A DNA stretch of 64,000 nt from Solirubrobacter phytolaccae (lineage in GTDB: Bacteria > Actinomycetota > Thermoleophilia > Solirubrobacterales > Solirubrobacteraceae): positions 62,001 to 126,000 of the forward strand of contig NZ_JAPDDP010000004.1 in NCBI RefSeq assembly GCF_027587195.1, in the 5' to 3' direction. This document shows positions 52,024-61,075 of this stretch, piece by piece; position 1 is the stretch's first letter; every line of letters starts with the position of its first letter. Made by a program: the position numbers and the translations under genes. Below the pieces are notes generated by a model, which was not told where the DNA came from, did no database searches, and saw nothing but the letters and a program-made list of their open reading frames with translations.

Positions 52024-52356
52024 AGGGTCGGGGCGTCGCCGTACGACCGTGTCACCACGCCGGTCTCTCTCGCGCTGAGGCACGCAGCTCCGAACGGTCG
52101 GGCAAAGGGTGTCTCTCGACGATCGAGCTACTCCGTCGGCGACCGTCGCCACGCTGTCGCTTTGCATGGGGACCAGCAGTGGTGCACGAGAGCCCGGAGC
52201 CCGGCTTCGGCTGCAGTGCGCCGCGGGCGCGGGCGCCCAGATGCCGCGTCACAGCTCCTGCTGGTGATTGCGGTTCCGCCGAGCGTTCCCGTGCTGACCG
52301 CTGAGGAGTTCGCGGCTGGCGCGTCAGGGCACCCGTAGACGTCGAAGGAAACGCGC
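52024..52356. other. 333-bp gap with one repeat copy and a possible gene tail
   Basis: Holds CTCTCGACGA at 52113-52122, a member of the intergenic repeat set. The plus strand before 52338 reads DAASQLLLVIAVPPSVPVLT and ends at TAG, and might be the tail of a lost gene. Nothing else is supported. Confidence 0.4.
52113..52122 (+). repeat. TTTTCGACGA-set repeat, copy 1 (CTCTCGACGA)
   Basis: Lies in the gap before the trypsin-like gene. It matches the core at 8 of 10 positions; it is the weakest of the nine listed and could be chance. Confidence 0.35.
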
Positions 52357-53265
52357 CTACTGCGGTTGATGCGGCGTGGACGCCGGCTTCGTCGCGTGAC
52401 CCTCGGTCGGCGGCGTGTCGTCGTCGTCGGAGCTCGCCAACGCTTCCAAGCAGTCCGAAATGGCCTCGGCAATAGCGTCAACCGGCACCACGGTCGCCAA
52501 TCCGCTGTTTTCCTCAAACACGACCCGGGTGTTCCCCGTCTGCACCGAGACCGCCTCGTCGTGGTACGGCAGATACGAGTCCACAATGCCGATTAGGAAC
52601 GTCGTCCCGTACTCCAAGGTCTTACCGTCCTCGCCGATCCGCAGCAACGGCTTGAGGAACACCGGCCCGCCACTGTTTCCGGGGAACACGTTGCAGTCGA
52701 TCATGAAGCCACGGGCTTCCTCGATCACGTCCGCGTCCAGGCGCGCGATGATGCCGCCGCGGACAATTGAGTACTTTCGCTCCACGCCAGAGAGGCCCAA
52801 CGGGAATCCGCACACGAACACCTCGTCTCCGGCGCCAACGTCTGCGGCAAGTAGCTCCCCAACGTCGAGCCACCCTCCTGGGAGCACAGCCGTGTAATCG
52901 ACCCCATCCGCATCCCACTGCTCCTCGTCGATGAGCGTGACGGCGACGTCATAGCCCTCGGCGTCGTACCAGCGCGGTCCCTCGTCGTCGCGGGAACTCA
53001 AGACGTACCTCGTCGCGTTCGGTCCGGCGTTGATCTTCGCGTATAGGGTGTCCTGTCCAACGACGACGTGCCGTGCCGTCACTAGGAACAGGAACCGAAC
53101 GATCTCCTCCTGGTTGTCGGCGTCGGGAAATTCCACCTCAACCAGCACGCCGCTACCAAGCGCTTCGAAGTCCGGCTCCTCGTCGGGGTCGTCAGGGTCG
53201 TCGGGGTCGTTCAGGGTCTCCAACGCAACGACTGCATCGAGGTATCTCGTGGGCAAGAGGGACAT
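52357..53265 (-). CDS. cytoplasmic trypsin-like serine protease
   Basis: A 302-residue protease with the chymotrypsin triad in order: His66 (TARHVVV), Asp106 (YDVAVTL) and Ser198 (PGNSGGPV). There is no signal peptide, so it acts inside the cell, as do trypsin-like proteases in phage-defence and stress systems. An Asp-Pro repeat (NDPDDPDDPDEEPD, encoded by a short tandem DNA repeat) lies at 19-32, and the C-terminus is acidic and disordered. It is divergent from the CHAT-like protease gene and convergent with the Gly-rich membrane protein gene. Confidence 0.78.
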   Translation of the reverse strand: MSLLPTRYLDAVVALETLNDPDDPDDPDEEPDFEALGSGVLVEVEFPDADNQEEIVRFLFLVTARHVVVGQDTLYAKINAGPNATRYVLSSRDDEGPRWYDAEGYDVAVTLIDEEQWDADGVDYTAVLPGGWLDVGELLAADVGAGDEVFVCGFPLGLSGVERKYSIVRGGIIARLDADVIEEARGFMIDCNVFPGNSGGPVFLKPLLRIGEDGKTLEYGTTFLIGIVDSYLPYHDEAVSVQTGNTRVVFEENSGLATVVPVDAIAEAISDCLEALASSDDDDTPPTEGHATKPASTPHQPQ

Positions 53266-53628
53266 GCGCGCCAGGCTATTCGATCGGTAGCTCTCGATTG
53301 GAGAGGCGGTCCACCGCTGTCGTCGATGCTGGCCCGCGCAGTGTGGCGCCAAGCCGCCCCAGTCAGAATCCGCGTCCGCACTCGCATTCAGGCGAACTCG
53401 ATCCTGACGCGACCTCGCTTCGGCACTGTCGCAACGGACGACAAGCGAAGATGGTCCTTCTCGACGATTGCGCCATCCACCGGGCCAGCGGTGGCTGTCG
53501 CTTCGCACGGAAAGCGACAGGAGACGCGACGGCTCCGCGATCTATTCCGTTCGTTCCGAGGACTGCAAGTTGTGGCGTCCCGTCGCGCATGGAATCCTTC
53601 TCGTGGAGCCATTTGCCCCAAGTTCGAA
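53266..53628. other. 363-bp divergent gap between two protease genes
   Basis: No gene is supported; an open plus-strand frame here is Arg-rich and could only be a low-quality N-terminal extension of the CHAT-like gene. It holds one copy of the intergenic repeat (53458-53467). Confidence 0.45.
53458..53467 (+). repeat. TTTTCGACGA-set repeat, copy 2 (TTCTCGACGA)
   Basis: Preceded by ACAAGCGAAGATGGTCC, which resembles the lead sequence of several other copies, and followed by TTGCGCC. Confidence 0.55.
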
Positions 53629-54366
53629 GTGAATGACGAGGTATACGTGCCCTCGTCTGTCCTTAGCAATGCGTCCCAACTGCCGCATGCGCTGACGAAG
53701 AAGACCGTCCTCGCCACCCACGGTCGCAGCATCACCGTCGACTACGTTGGGGGCGCGACCGTTGACATCGGATCCGCAAGGGTCCACGACTCGCGGATCG
53801 GATTCGTGGTGTTGCGCATCGGCGATTTCGTGTCAGAGCCGGCCTTGCTCGACCCACTCGGGAAGTCCGTTCTCCAATTCCTCCGTTTGCTTGTGCCTGA
53901 TGACCACGTTCGCGTGCTCCAAGTCAGAACGATGTCCGAGCTCACGACGTACTGGGCCGCTAATCACACTCTGTGCAGCCATGTCGTGCTCATCGCCCAC
54001 GCTGGCGGCGGCACAGTGTCGTTCCTCGACAATGGCCACGTGTCCGGCGCTGACTTGTCCGCAGCGCTTGACGCGGCAGCACCAACAGCTACAGAGAAGG
54101 TCTGGGCGTCTCTTGCATGCAGCGGACGAAAGAACTTCGCGAAGGCGTTCTCGGAGTCTTCAGTCTGCTCGCATTTCGTGGCGCCGTTCGGCGTCGTTCA
54201 CGGGGCCGCAGCGTCCCACTTCTGCCAGAGCTTCTTCCTCACGTTGCTCCTCAACGGCAGCACTGCGGTCAATTCTTTCAACTCCGCCGCCAAGATCGTG
54301 ATGGGCGAGACGCACTTCCGCCTCTGGCGAGGCGGCAAGATCAAGGCCGGCAAAGCGCTCAGCTAG
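53629..54366 (+). CDS. CHAT/caspase-like cysteine protease
   Basis: A protein of about 245 residues from GTG 53629. A beta-rich first part (NDEVYVPSSVLSNASQL, KKTVLATHGRSITV) leads to a caspase-hemoglobinase fold. The His124 motif is VVLIAHAGGGTVSF, the Cys164 motif VWASLACSGRKNF, and then FVAPFGVVHGAAASHFCQSF as in CHAT proteases. Such enzymes cleave specific partner proteins, often to trigger defence-linked cell death. The frame is open back to 53326, but that part is Arg-rich and unlikely to be translated. The neighbouring divergent trypsin-like protease is a possible partner. Confidence 0.65.
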   Translation: MNDEVYVPSSVLSNASQLPHALTKKTVLATHGRSITVDYVGGATVDIGSARVHDSRIGFVVLRIGDFVSEPALLDPLGKSVLQFLRLLVPDDHVRVLQVRTMSELTTYWAANHTLCSHVVLIAHAGGGTVSFLDNGHVSGADLSAALDAAAPTATEKVWASLACSGRKNFAKAFSESSVCSHFVAPFGVVHGAAASHFCQSFFLTLLLNGSTAVNSFNSAAKIVMGETHFRLWRGGKIKAGKALS

Positions 54367-54899
54367 CAATGCCAGTACGGGCCAAGGCAGCTACCCGCCG
54401 CTCCAGAATCGGCTGAGCGCACGCCCAGTCGCGATGGCAACTGATCTCCGCGTGGGGACTGCCTCCCTCATCGCAGGAGCCATGGGTGAGCTGCGTCACG
54501 AGCGCCCTGTGTTCCACGTTGAGCGGGATTTCCAGCCTTCGCTGGGATGGCGGTTGCATTCCCAGCATCCGACGGCCCGCGTCAGCCTCGGACCGCGCAA
54601 CCTTGCGGCCCGCTCTCAGGCGCGACACCGTGGCCATCGGCTACGCCGACAGCTCGAGCCAAGCGGCCCGCGCTTGGTCTGACAGCTGCGCCGCTGCTCC
54701 TGGGTTGACAAGCGGAACTAGCACTTCTCGACGGTTCCGCTACGTCACTGGCCGGCGGCTTCGGTTCTCGCGTCGAATGGAAAGCAGCGGTGCCGCGAGA
54801 GGCCCATCGGCCTCAGTGCGGGTTTCGGAGACCGGTACGACCCCTTGTCGAGTGAAGTGGAATTCAGATTGGGCCCGGATCGGGCGTCATACTGACCCT
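54367..54899. other. 533-bp gap with one repeat copy
   Basis: No gene is supported in either strand. It holds TTCTCGACGG at 54726-54735. A CATACT hexamer 6 bases before GTG 54900 is a plausible -10 box for a leaderless message. Confidence 0.45.
54726..54735 (+). repeat. TTTTCGACGA-set repeat, copy 3 (TTCTCGACGG)
   Basis: Preceded by ACAAGCGGAACTAGCAC, closely matching the lead sequence before copies 4 and 6, and followed by TTCCGC. Confidence 0.5.
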
Positions 54900-55577
54900 G
54901 TGCCGACTGACGCCGATCTCATCGCACAGGGGCTGACACCCTTCGACATTGACGAGGTTCGAATCCTCAAGCGCTACCGCGAGCTCGTTGCCGAACTTGA
55001 GCACAGTGCGCTTGCCAAGCGCACGAAGCTCACCTTCAACATCGGCGGGGCAGGAGACGACCGGCTTGATGGCGTGACCGTCGACCAGATCAAGTCACTG
55101 GCGATGGACTTCCGCAAGCTCGGCTGGAACAACGAACCCAGCGGCGTCACGTTCGACCAGTTGCGCAACCTAATCCAGCGGCACGCACGAGCGTCTGGCA
55201 CCCCCGAGGGCCGAACGCTGATCGACTGGTTCAAGGAGCTAAAGTCAGTTCGGCGAGAGCTGCTGCGCGGGTCAAGGGTGCTGGGTTGGACGCTCGAACT
55301 TCCTGACGGTTCGACGCACGAGGTGACCCCTGAGGAGATTCTCGACGTCTTCATCAACGGGGTGGCGTTCCACTCGGATGAAGCCAAGCGCAAGAGGTGG
55401 AATGAACTCGGTGGATGGGATTCCGCGCTCCTGCGGTGGAATCTCGTTCTCGCGATGTGGGACTTCCTCGAGTTGTTCCGCGCACTCGACAAGTTCGTGG
55501 GATCGATACTCGCAAATCAGGCGCTGTGCCCGGCGGACACTGAATCCGAAGGTGCGACGCTCCAGGTGAGGGCGTAG
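54900..55577 (+). CDS. hypothetical helical protein
   Basis: A 225-residue protein from GTG 54900 (VPTDADLIAQGLTPFDIDEV). It is mostly helical, with a charged middle (IDWFKELKSVRRELLRGSRV) and a hydrophobic C-terminal stretch (LLRWNLVLAMWDFLELFRAL) that may be amphipathic. I recognise no family. It stands alone between two copies of the intergenic repeat. A leaderless start is likely. Confidence 0.6.
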   Translation: MPTDADLIAQGLTPFDIDEVRILKRYRELVAELEHSALAKRTKLTFNIGGAGDDRLDGVTVDQIKSLAMDFRKLGWNNEPSGVTFDQLRNLIQRHARASGTPEGRTLIDWFKELKSVRRELLRGSRVLGWTLELPDGSTHEVTPEEILDVFINGVAFHSDEAKRKRWNELGGWDSALLRWNLVLAMWDFLELFRALDKFVGSILANQALCPADTESEGATLQVRA

Positions 55578-55730
55578 GTCAGCCGAGCCCTGGCATCCGA
55601 CTTACGCCTGGTCATCGAGCGGCTGAACGTTCCGACGCCCATAGCGTTTGCTGCTTGACCGAAATCCGGCTGTGTTCCTCCCAGAGCGCGCTGTCGCACT
55701 TGTGTTCAGGACGAGAAGTGGAAGCAGTGC

Positions 55731-55740
55731 TTTTCGACGA
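55731..55740 (+). repeat. TTTTCGACGA-set repeat, copy 4
   Basis: Exact TTTTCGACGA, preceded by GAGAAGTGGAAGCAGTGC and followed by TTTGGCACC, in the gap between the helical protein and the small membrane protein. Confidence 0.6.
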
Positions 55741-55837
55741 TTTGGCACCTCGCTGTACGCGTAACTGATGCACTCCGAGGCGGCCGGATCCGCGAGGTTC
55801 GGTTTGCGAGTAGACATCAGCGCCAACGACGAAGGGC

Positions 55838-56047
55838 GTGCTGGCCGACGCGTTCTTCTTCGTCATCGACGCCTTCTTGGGGTGGGTACCGGAGCGACAG
55901 CCGTGGCGAACGATCGTGGCAGGGCTTTACGTCTTAGCCGCGGCTGCGGCAGGCGCGCTGCTCGTTTGGTTGGTCGCTTCCTCGTTGCCCGAGTCTCGCA
56001 TCCGAGTGGACGAACGCTCCGTCGGGCGAATCGGGGCGAGCTGTTGA
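55838..56047 (+). CDS. small membrane protein
   Basis: A 69-residue protein from GTG 55838 (VLADAFFFVIDAFLGWVPER). An amphipathic first helix is followed by a clear transmembrane helix (IVAGLYVLAAAAAGALLVWL) and a short basic tail. No family is recognised. It lies 137 bp upstream of the secreted trypsin-VWA gene. Confidence 0.45.
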   Translation: MLADAFFFVIDAFLGWVPERQPWRTIVAGLYVLAAAAAGALLVWLVASSLPESRIRVDERSVGRIGASC

Positions 56048-56184
56048 GCCGGCGATCACTTGATCGCCGAGACGCACGGCGTCCCTGGACGTTCGTTTAG
56101 TTGTGATTTCCTGATCAGTGGCGGTAGCTTGCGCTGTGCCGCAAGGGGCGGCGCCTATCCAATACGCCGGTTTCGGGGGTCACG

Positions 56185-58956
56185 ATGTTCCGAAGGCCAA
56201 CAGTCAAGCTCAGCCTGCTTGCGTGTGTGGCGCTCGCGGTGTGCGCGGTCGCGATCGGCGCTAGTGGCAAGCCGGCGGAGGCGATCTACAACGGGCAGGT
56301 AGTTGCCTGGTCATCGAACAGCCAGTTGGTGAAGGTCCACAAGGCAGCTTCGGGCGGCGGGTACTACTCCTGCGGTGGCGCTCTGATCGACGATTCGTGG
56401 GTGCTAACCGCCGCGCACTGCGTCACCGAGACCACTGACGTGTATGGATGCGCGCAGCTGCTCTGGGGCAATCCGACGGATTCCTGCTACGCGCTGATCG
56501 AGCGGGCGGGGAACCTGTACCTGGGCTGGAGGGCGTCCAAGGCGTCGGACATGTCCGTGCTGACATCCTCCGGCGGGACGCTCGACGTCGCGCAGGTCAG
56601 CGTCTACAACGCGTATGCGCAGACGACGCCCGTTGGCGCGCCCGGCTGGAAGCCGCTTAGCTGCGCGTGGAAGTGCGGCAAGCTCGACCCTGAACACGGG
56701 TCGGTCTGGGGTGACGTCGCGCTGCTGCGCCTCAAGACGCCTGCGCGCGGTCTTGCTCACTCGCGGTTGCCGTCGAGCTCTGCGCTGATCAGCGGCGGCC
56801 GCGCCATGACCGCATTCGGGTGGGGCGACACGGACTCCGGATCGGGCAACTCCCAGTCGTCGGATCTGCGCTCCACGCGTCCCGGCTCACTGCAGCTCAC
56901 GGACATCCCGACCATGCCGGGCTGCAACCCCGACTGGCCGTACTCGTCGCAGATCGCGCCGAGCACGGTGCTGTGCACCCGTTCGCCGTCCGCTAACGGC
57001 GGCACCGGCAAAGGTGACAGTGGCGGCCCGCTGTACGCCACGGACGCGGATGGGCAGCCGACGCAGGTCGGCGTCGTTAGCTTCGCTCCGCTCACCGGCT
57101 TCCCGACCGCTTCTGATCCGCAGCATCCGGCGAGCGTGCCGGCAATGGTCAAGTGGATCCGGTCCAAAACAGGGCTCGGCGGGGACGTGATAAGCGGCTC
57201 AGACAATGTCGCGACAGCGCTGATCATCGACAACTCCGGGTCGATGTCCTCCAACGACCCGTCGGCGTTGCGCGGGCAGGCGGCGCGGTCCTACATCACT
57301 ACCGGCGTCGACGGGGACCACGTCGGCATCATCGGGTTCGAGGACTCCGCCCGGCAAATCTCCCCGATGCGCCAGTTGCCTTCCGGCCGGGACGCGCTGC
57401 TGGGCACGCTGACCTCGGCGAACATCTACGCTGGCGGCGGGACGAACATCGGCGCCGGGATGAGCTCAGCGTGCACGCTGCTGCAAAACGGGACCGGGCT
57501 GCCGCAGCGCCGCGCCGCGATCCTGCTCACCGATGGCGTCGGCAGCTACTCAAACCAGGCGTCCTGCTTCTCCTCCCGTGGGTGGAAGGTGTTCACGGTC
57601 GGGCTCGGCAGCGGCGTCTCGGCCAGCCTGCTGACCAGCATCGCCAACGACACCGGCGGGACCTACCAGCCGGTCCCGACCGCCGCGAACCTCCAGTGCG
57701 AGTTCCAGAAGATCCGCGCGCAGATCGCTGGTGCGACCCCGAACCCGTGCGCGTCGGACACGATCCGTGCTGGACAGACCATCCAGAAGCTGGTGCAGGT
57801 CGCCAAGCGGACCGCGCAGGCGGTGTTCTCGACCAGTTGGCCGGGCAGCGACATCGTGATGACGCTGGAGTCCCCGTCCGGCCGGCAAATCACCCGCACC
57901 ACCGAGGACTGGGACGTCACGCACGCAGTGTCCGGCACGCAGGAGTCTTACGTCGTCAAGGTCCCCGAGTCGGGCGAGTGGAAGGTCAGCCTCTACGGTG
58001 CGGACGTAGAACCGCAGGGCGAGCCGGTCGTCTTCGGTGCCAGTGCCGTTCCGTTCGAGAACGAGACGCCGACGATCACTCCGACGGTGTCCTCGCAGAC
58101 TGGCGCGTCGCCGGTGCAGGTCACGTTCACCGCGAACGCCGCTGACAGCGACGGCAGTGTCGTCGACGTCGCCTGGGACTTCGGGGACGGCAGCGCCGGG
58201 CGAGGGGAAGCGGTCACGCACACCTACACGACGCCCGGCACATTCACCGCTTCCGCCACCGCCGCCGACGACCAAGGTGAGACGACGACCGTCGTCGCGC
58301 CCGCGGTCACCGTGACCGGCGGGGCGCCGTCGGCGTCGTTCACCGCGACCGACCGCGGCCTGACCGTCGACGTCGACGCCAGCGCGTCCGGGGACCCAGA
58401 CGGGCCGCTGGTCCGCTACGGGTGGGACTTCGACTCCGACGGGACGGTCGACGCGGAGTCCGCGACGCCGCGCGCATCGTTCACCTATCCGTCCGCCGGG
58501 GAGTACACGATCACGCTCGCCGTCGAGTCCGGCCAAGGTGAGCTCGCGACTACGATCCACGAGATCGAAGTCGAACAGAACGCCGAGACCCGGACGAACG
58601 GGACGGTCGGCGGGACGGTCCCGGCGACGTTGTCGCTGACGCTCGGTGGCCCGGTGGCTCTTGGGACGTTCGCTGCGGGCGTCCCGCGGACCTACACTGC
58701 GACGACGACCGCGAACGTGGTCTCTTCCGCCGGCGACGCGACACTGACCGTCGCCGGGCCGGTGCGACTGACGAACGGCCCGTTCACGTTCGCCTCGCCG
58801 GTCGAGGTGTCCGGCGTGCCGCGCTCCTGGGACGCTCCAGTGTCCAACGACCCGGTGCCGCTCACGGTCTCGCAGACGATCAGCGCCAACGAGCCGCTGC
58901 GTACCGGCCCTTATTCGGCGGCGTTGACGTTCACGCTGTCGACGACCACGCCGTAG
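56185..58956 (+). CDS. secreted trypsin-VWA-PKD protein with LTFTLSTTTP module
   Basis: A 923-residue exported protein with an unusual domain order. A signal peptide (about 1-33) is followed by a trypsin domain (35-330) with His78 (TAAHC), Asp177 (GDVALLRL) and Ser279 (GDSGGPL). A VWA domain (about 343-515) has an intact MIDAS motif (DNSGSMSS), and two PKD domains (about 640-805) carry WDFGDGSAG and WDFDSDGTVD. Residues about 812-923 form the C-terminal module ending LTFTLSTTTP. The protease is probably displayed at the surface, with VWA and PKD parts for adhesion. The neighbouring genes are accessory, but this gene is GC-rich like the backbone. Confidence 0.85.
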   Translation: MFRRPTVKLSLLACVALAVCAVAIGASGKPAEAIYNGQVVAWSSNSQLVKVHKAASGGGYYSCGGALIDDSWVLTAAHCVTETTDVYGCAQLLWGNPTDSCYALIERAGNLYLGWRASKASDMSVLTSSGGTLDVAQVSVYNAYAQTTPVGAPGWKPLSCAWKCGKLDPEHGSVWGDVALLRLKTPARGLAHSRLPSSSALISGGRAMTAFGWGDTDSGSGNSQSSDLRSTRPGSLQLTDIPTMPGCNPDWPYSSQIAPSTVLCTRSPSANGGTGKGDSGGPLYATDADGQPTQVGVVSFAPLTGFPTASDPQHPASVPAMVKWIRSKTGLGGDVISGSDNVATALIIDNSGSMSSNDPSALRGQAARSYITTGVDGDHVGIIGFEDSARQISPMRQLPSGRDALLGTLTSANIYAGGGTNIGAGMSSACTLLQNGTGLPQRRAAILLTDGVGSYSNQASCFSSRGWKVFTVGLGSGVSASLLTSIANDTGGTYQPVPTAANLQCEFQKIRAQIAGATPNPCASDTIRAGQTIQKLVQVAKRTAQAVFSTSWPGSDIVMTLESPSGRQITRTTEDWDVTHAVSGTQESYVVKVPESGEWKVSLYGADVEPQGEPVVFGASAVPFENETPTITPTVSSQTGASPVQVTFTANAADSDGSVVDVAWDFGDGSAGRGEAVTHTYTTPGTFTASATAADDQGETTTVVAPAVTVTGGAPSASFTATDRGLTVDVDASASGDPDGPLVRYGWDFDSDGTVDAESATPRASFTYPSAGEYTITLAVESGQGELATTIHEIEVEQNAETRTNGTVGGTVPATLSLTLGGPVALGTFAAGVPRTYTATTTANVVSSAGDATLTVAGPVRLTNGPFTFASPVEVSGVPRSWDAPVSNDPVPLTVSQTISANEPLRTGPYSAALTFTLSTTTP

Positions 58957-59275
58957 TCGGCGGCTGACGTTCCGCTCGCCGCGGTCAACAGATCGCGGCG
59001 AGCATCCGCGCCATTCGTCGTTCTAGAGACGCACCAAGTGGCGGTGGCGTCCGGCGCACGACGGGTTCACTTGCGGTATCGCGTGCGACGGCTCAAAGCT
59101 ACGCAGAAGGGCCGAGCAGAGGCCAGTTCGAAACGGGCGCTTTTCGACGAACTCGCGCATCCGCGGCCATCGCCCAACCCACTCGCCGCCGGGGTTCAAC
59201 GAAGGGAGCAGCGACTGTCCTGGACGGGGCGTACGGTGCGGCGCCCGGACCAGTGGCTGTCGCTACGGTCGGTGT
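58957..59275. other. 319-bp gap with one repeat copy
   Basis: Contains TTTTCGACGA at 59141-59150 followed by ACTCGCGCATCC. No gene is supported. Confidence 0.45.
59141..59150 (+). repeat. TTTTCGACGA-set repeat, copy 5
   Basis: Exact core, with lead GGCCAGTTCGAAACGGGCGC. Both the GGCCAG and the ACTCGC that follows recur around copy 7. Confidence 0.6.
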
Positions 59276-59851
59276 GTGCCGGACCCGCCATTGCTCCACG
59301 GCGTCGGTGATGACGTCGGCTTCGAACTGCGACTCGCCCAGGCGATCGCTTGGTGCTCGACACGATGGGATCCGGCACGCCCCGATTGGTCGCTGCGTAC
59401 TCCGTCGCTCCGGCCCTCCCTATTGGCAACGGGTCGCGGTTCGACGCTGCGCCACCTGTGCGAGCTGAGGGTGGCCTGGGACCGCGCCGTCTTTGACGCG
59501 CGCGCCGCAACCTCGACGGCCGATCTGCACGATGGGCGGCTGCTTGTGTTCGCGCCGGATGAGACGCTCAGCGACGGCGCGGCCGAGGAAGCGACGCTCG
59601 GGTTCCTCGATGAGGACAACACTCCTCCGTGGGACACCTGGATCGGAGTGTTCCACGCCCAAGCGAGACTCAGCCCGCGTTGGCACGACGATGCCCCGCT
59701 GGATTACCTCGTGAGCTGGGTTCCCAAGGACCTGGTCGACCGGGTGACGATCGGAATCGAAGTCAACCCCGAGGAGTGCTTGGTGTGGCTGGAGGACAGC
59801 TGTGTCCCGTTGAGTACTGACTGCCGCGCCAGAGGACTGCTGGCCCGCTGA
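59276..59851 (+). CDS. hypothetical protein, immunity-like context
   Basis: A 191-residue soluble acidic protein from GTG 59276. Trp-rich acidic segments (WDTWIGVFHAQARLSPRWHD, DYLVSWVPKDL) and a late VWLEDSCVPL are seen. Size, charge and position next to an Imm7 gene resemble polymorphic-toxin immunity proteins, but no family is recognised. Confidence 0.6.
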   Translation: MPDPPLLHGVGDDVGFELRLAQAIAWCSTRWDPARPDWSLRTPSLRPSLLATGRGSTLRHLCELRVAWDRAVFDARAATSTADLHDGRLLVFAPDETLSDGAAEEATLGFLDEDNTPPWDTWIGVFHAQARLSPRWHDDAPLDYLVSWVPKDLVDRVTIGIEVNPEECLVWLEDSCVPLSTDCRARGLLAR

Positions 59852-59893
59852 CGCGGCGGCGCTTCCGCTTCGAGCCAGAAGCGAAAGTAGCTC

Positions 59894-59903
59894 TATTCGA
59901 CGA
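59894..59903 (+). repeat. TTTTCGACGA-set repeat, copy 6 (TATTCGACGA)
   Basis: Lies in the 71-bp gap between two plus-strand genes, with lead CAGAAGCGAAAGTAGCTC. It is close enough to the next start to sit in its leader or promoter. Confidence 0.55.
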
Positions 59904-59922
59904 ACCGACCACAATGACGGGC

Positions 59923-60357
59923 ATGTTCGAGTATCACGGCTGGGCCACGATCCTGGATTCGACCGGATACGAGGACCTCGACGAGGACCCGTCGACCGCC
60001 ACGCTCGAGGCCGTCCGAAGTGCGATGGCGGACTCGGGCCTAGAGCACCGTGTTGCGCTCGGCGCGCGCAACGGCTCCTGGTTTTTCCAGATCCACGGCC
60101 TCAACAACCACCGCAACCCAAACGTCGTGAGGCTCTTCGAGGCCGTTGCCCGCATCGCTCCGGGGTCATACGGAGTGCTGTTCACCCACGATGAGGAAGC
60201 TGGGTTAGGAACCCCGCGAGGACCAGACGACACGGGCGAGCTCGACAACTGGTGGTACTGCCGCGTGATGAAGCGCGGTCGCGTCGAGCGGCACGCCGAC
60301 GCGTTGCTATCGCCGCATGTCCCGACGGTCGAGGACGACCTCGAAGACCCTGCCTGA
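59923..60357 (+). CDS. Imm7-family immunity protein
   Basis: A 144-residue protein that fits the Imm7 pattern: MFEYHGWATILDST at the start, a central NGSWFFQIHGLNNHRNP, APGSYGVLFTHDEEAG, and a closing VERHADALLSPHVPTVEDDL. Imm7 proteins neutralise partner polymorphic toxins by direct binding. No toxin gene is adjacent, so this is an orphan immunity gene, common where cells are exposed to neighbours' toxins. ATG 59914 is an alternative start. Confidence 0.78.
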   Translation: MFEYHGWATILDSTGYEDLDEDPSTATLEAVRSAMADSGLEHRVALGARNGSWFFQIHGLNNHRNPNVVRLFEAVARIAPGSYGVLFTHDEEAGLGTPRGPDDTGELDNWWYCRVMKRGRVERHADALLSPHVPTVEDDLEDPA

Positions 60358-60400
60358 ACCGCATCCCGCACGAGCGGCCAGCAGACGTCCGAAGTGGTGT

Positions 60401-60410
60401 TTCTCGACGA
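60401..60410 (+). repeat. TTTTCGACGA-set repeat, copy 7 (TTCTCGACGA)
   Basis: Lead GTCCGAAGTGGTGT with GGCCAG about 30 bases upstream, and followed by ACTCGCCGC. It lies between two convergent genes. Confidence 0.55.
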
Positions 60411-60475
60411 ACTCGCCGCTTTCGCCGGCGCTGTCATCGGAAGCCCTCACCTCGCCCAACCGTGACGTGACCGCT

Positions 60476-60982
60476 TCAGCGATCGTGCGCTCGACGCCAT
60501 AAGCGTGGGAACCGCGCCTCGAGATCCCTCTCGTCCCACGGTTCGCCAACGGGCTCTAGGCACATCGGCACGTCGTCGAAGTCCGGCATCTCCCCGCCAA
60601 ACGCCTCCTCGTACACCGAGCGCGCGGCAAGCCACAGACCCTCAATCTCGAACGTCTCAACGTCCCGCGGTACAAGCTCGGCCAACGCATCAGGCTCGCG
60701 GACGCCGATCTCATAGATCGCCTGTCCGCGACTGATCAGCCACCCGCGAAACAGCTCGAACGACGCTTCTCGCATGCCGCCAGCGAGCAGGTAACCAGCG
60801 CCCCAGGTGTCCCAGCGGTACGCCTCCCACTCAAAGACATCAAACAACCGCGCGAAGGCCTCCAAGTCCTCGCGCGACCGACCCTCAAGCAGCCGCTCCA
60901 GCGCAGGTCCATGCCCGTCAAGGTCTCCACCGACCGCGTCCCGAGACTGATCGATGAGGCGCCAGAACTCCGTCTCAGTCAT
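60476..60982 (-). CDS. DUF4240-family protein
   Basis: A 168-residue protein matching DUF4240: MTETEFWRLIDQSRDAVGGD at the start, a FARLFDVFEWEAYRWDTWGA block and a FRGWLISRGQAIYEIGVREP block. The family is often found with polymorphic toxins and WGR proteins; its function is unknown. ATG 60982 is preferred over 60994. The gene is convergent with Imm7. Confidence 0.78.
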   Translation of the reverse strand: MTETEFWRLIDQSRDAVGGDLDGHGPALERLLEGRSREDLEAFARLFDVFEWEAYRWDTWGAGYLLAGGMREASFELFRGWLISRGQAIYEIGVREPDALAELVPRDVETFEIEGLWLAARSVYEEAFGGEMPDFDDVPMCLEPVGEPWDERDLEARFPRLWRRAHDR

Positions 60983-61065
60983 CACACCACCCATTCTTGC
61001 GTCGAAAGGGCGAGCCCGTCAGACCTCAGCTCCCGGCGGCGGGTCGAGTCGCACGGGAGCGGTCC

Positions 61066-61075
61066 TTTTCGACGA
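61066..61075 (+). repeat. TTTTCGACGA-set repeat, copy 8
   Basis: Exact core within a wider inverted sequence (CCTTTTCGACGAAAAGG is a near-palindrome at 61064-61080). It lies between the DUF4240 start and the end of the next minus-strand gene. Confidence 0.6.

Noticed and set aside
54359-54637. A 92-codon minus-strand frame after the CHAT-like gene
   Set aside because: The composition is mixed and no motif, ribosome binding site or conserved context is visible.
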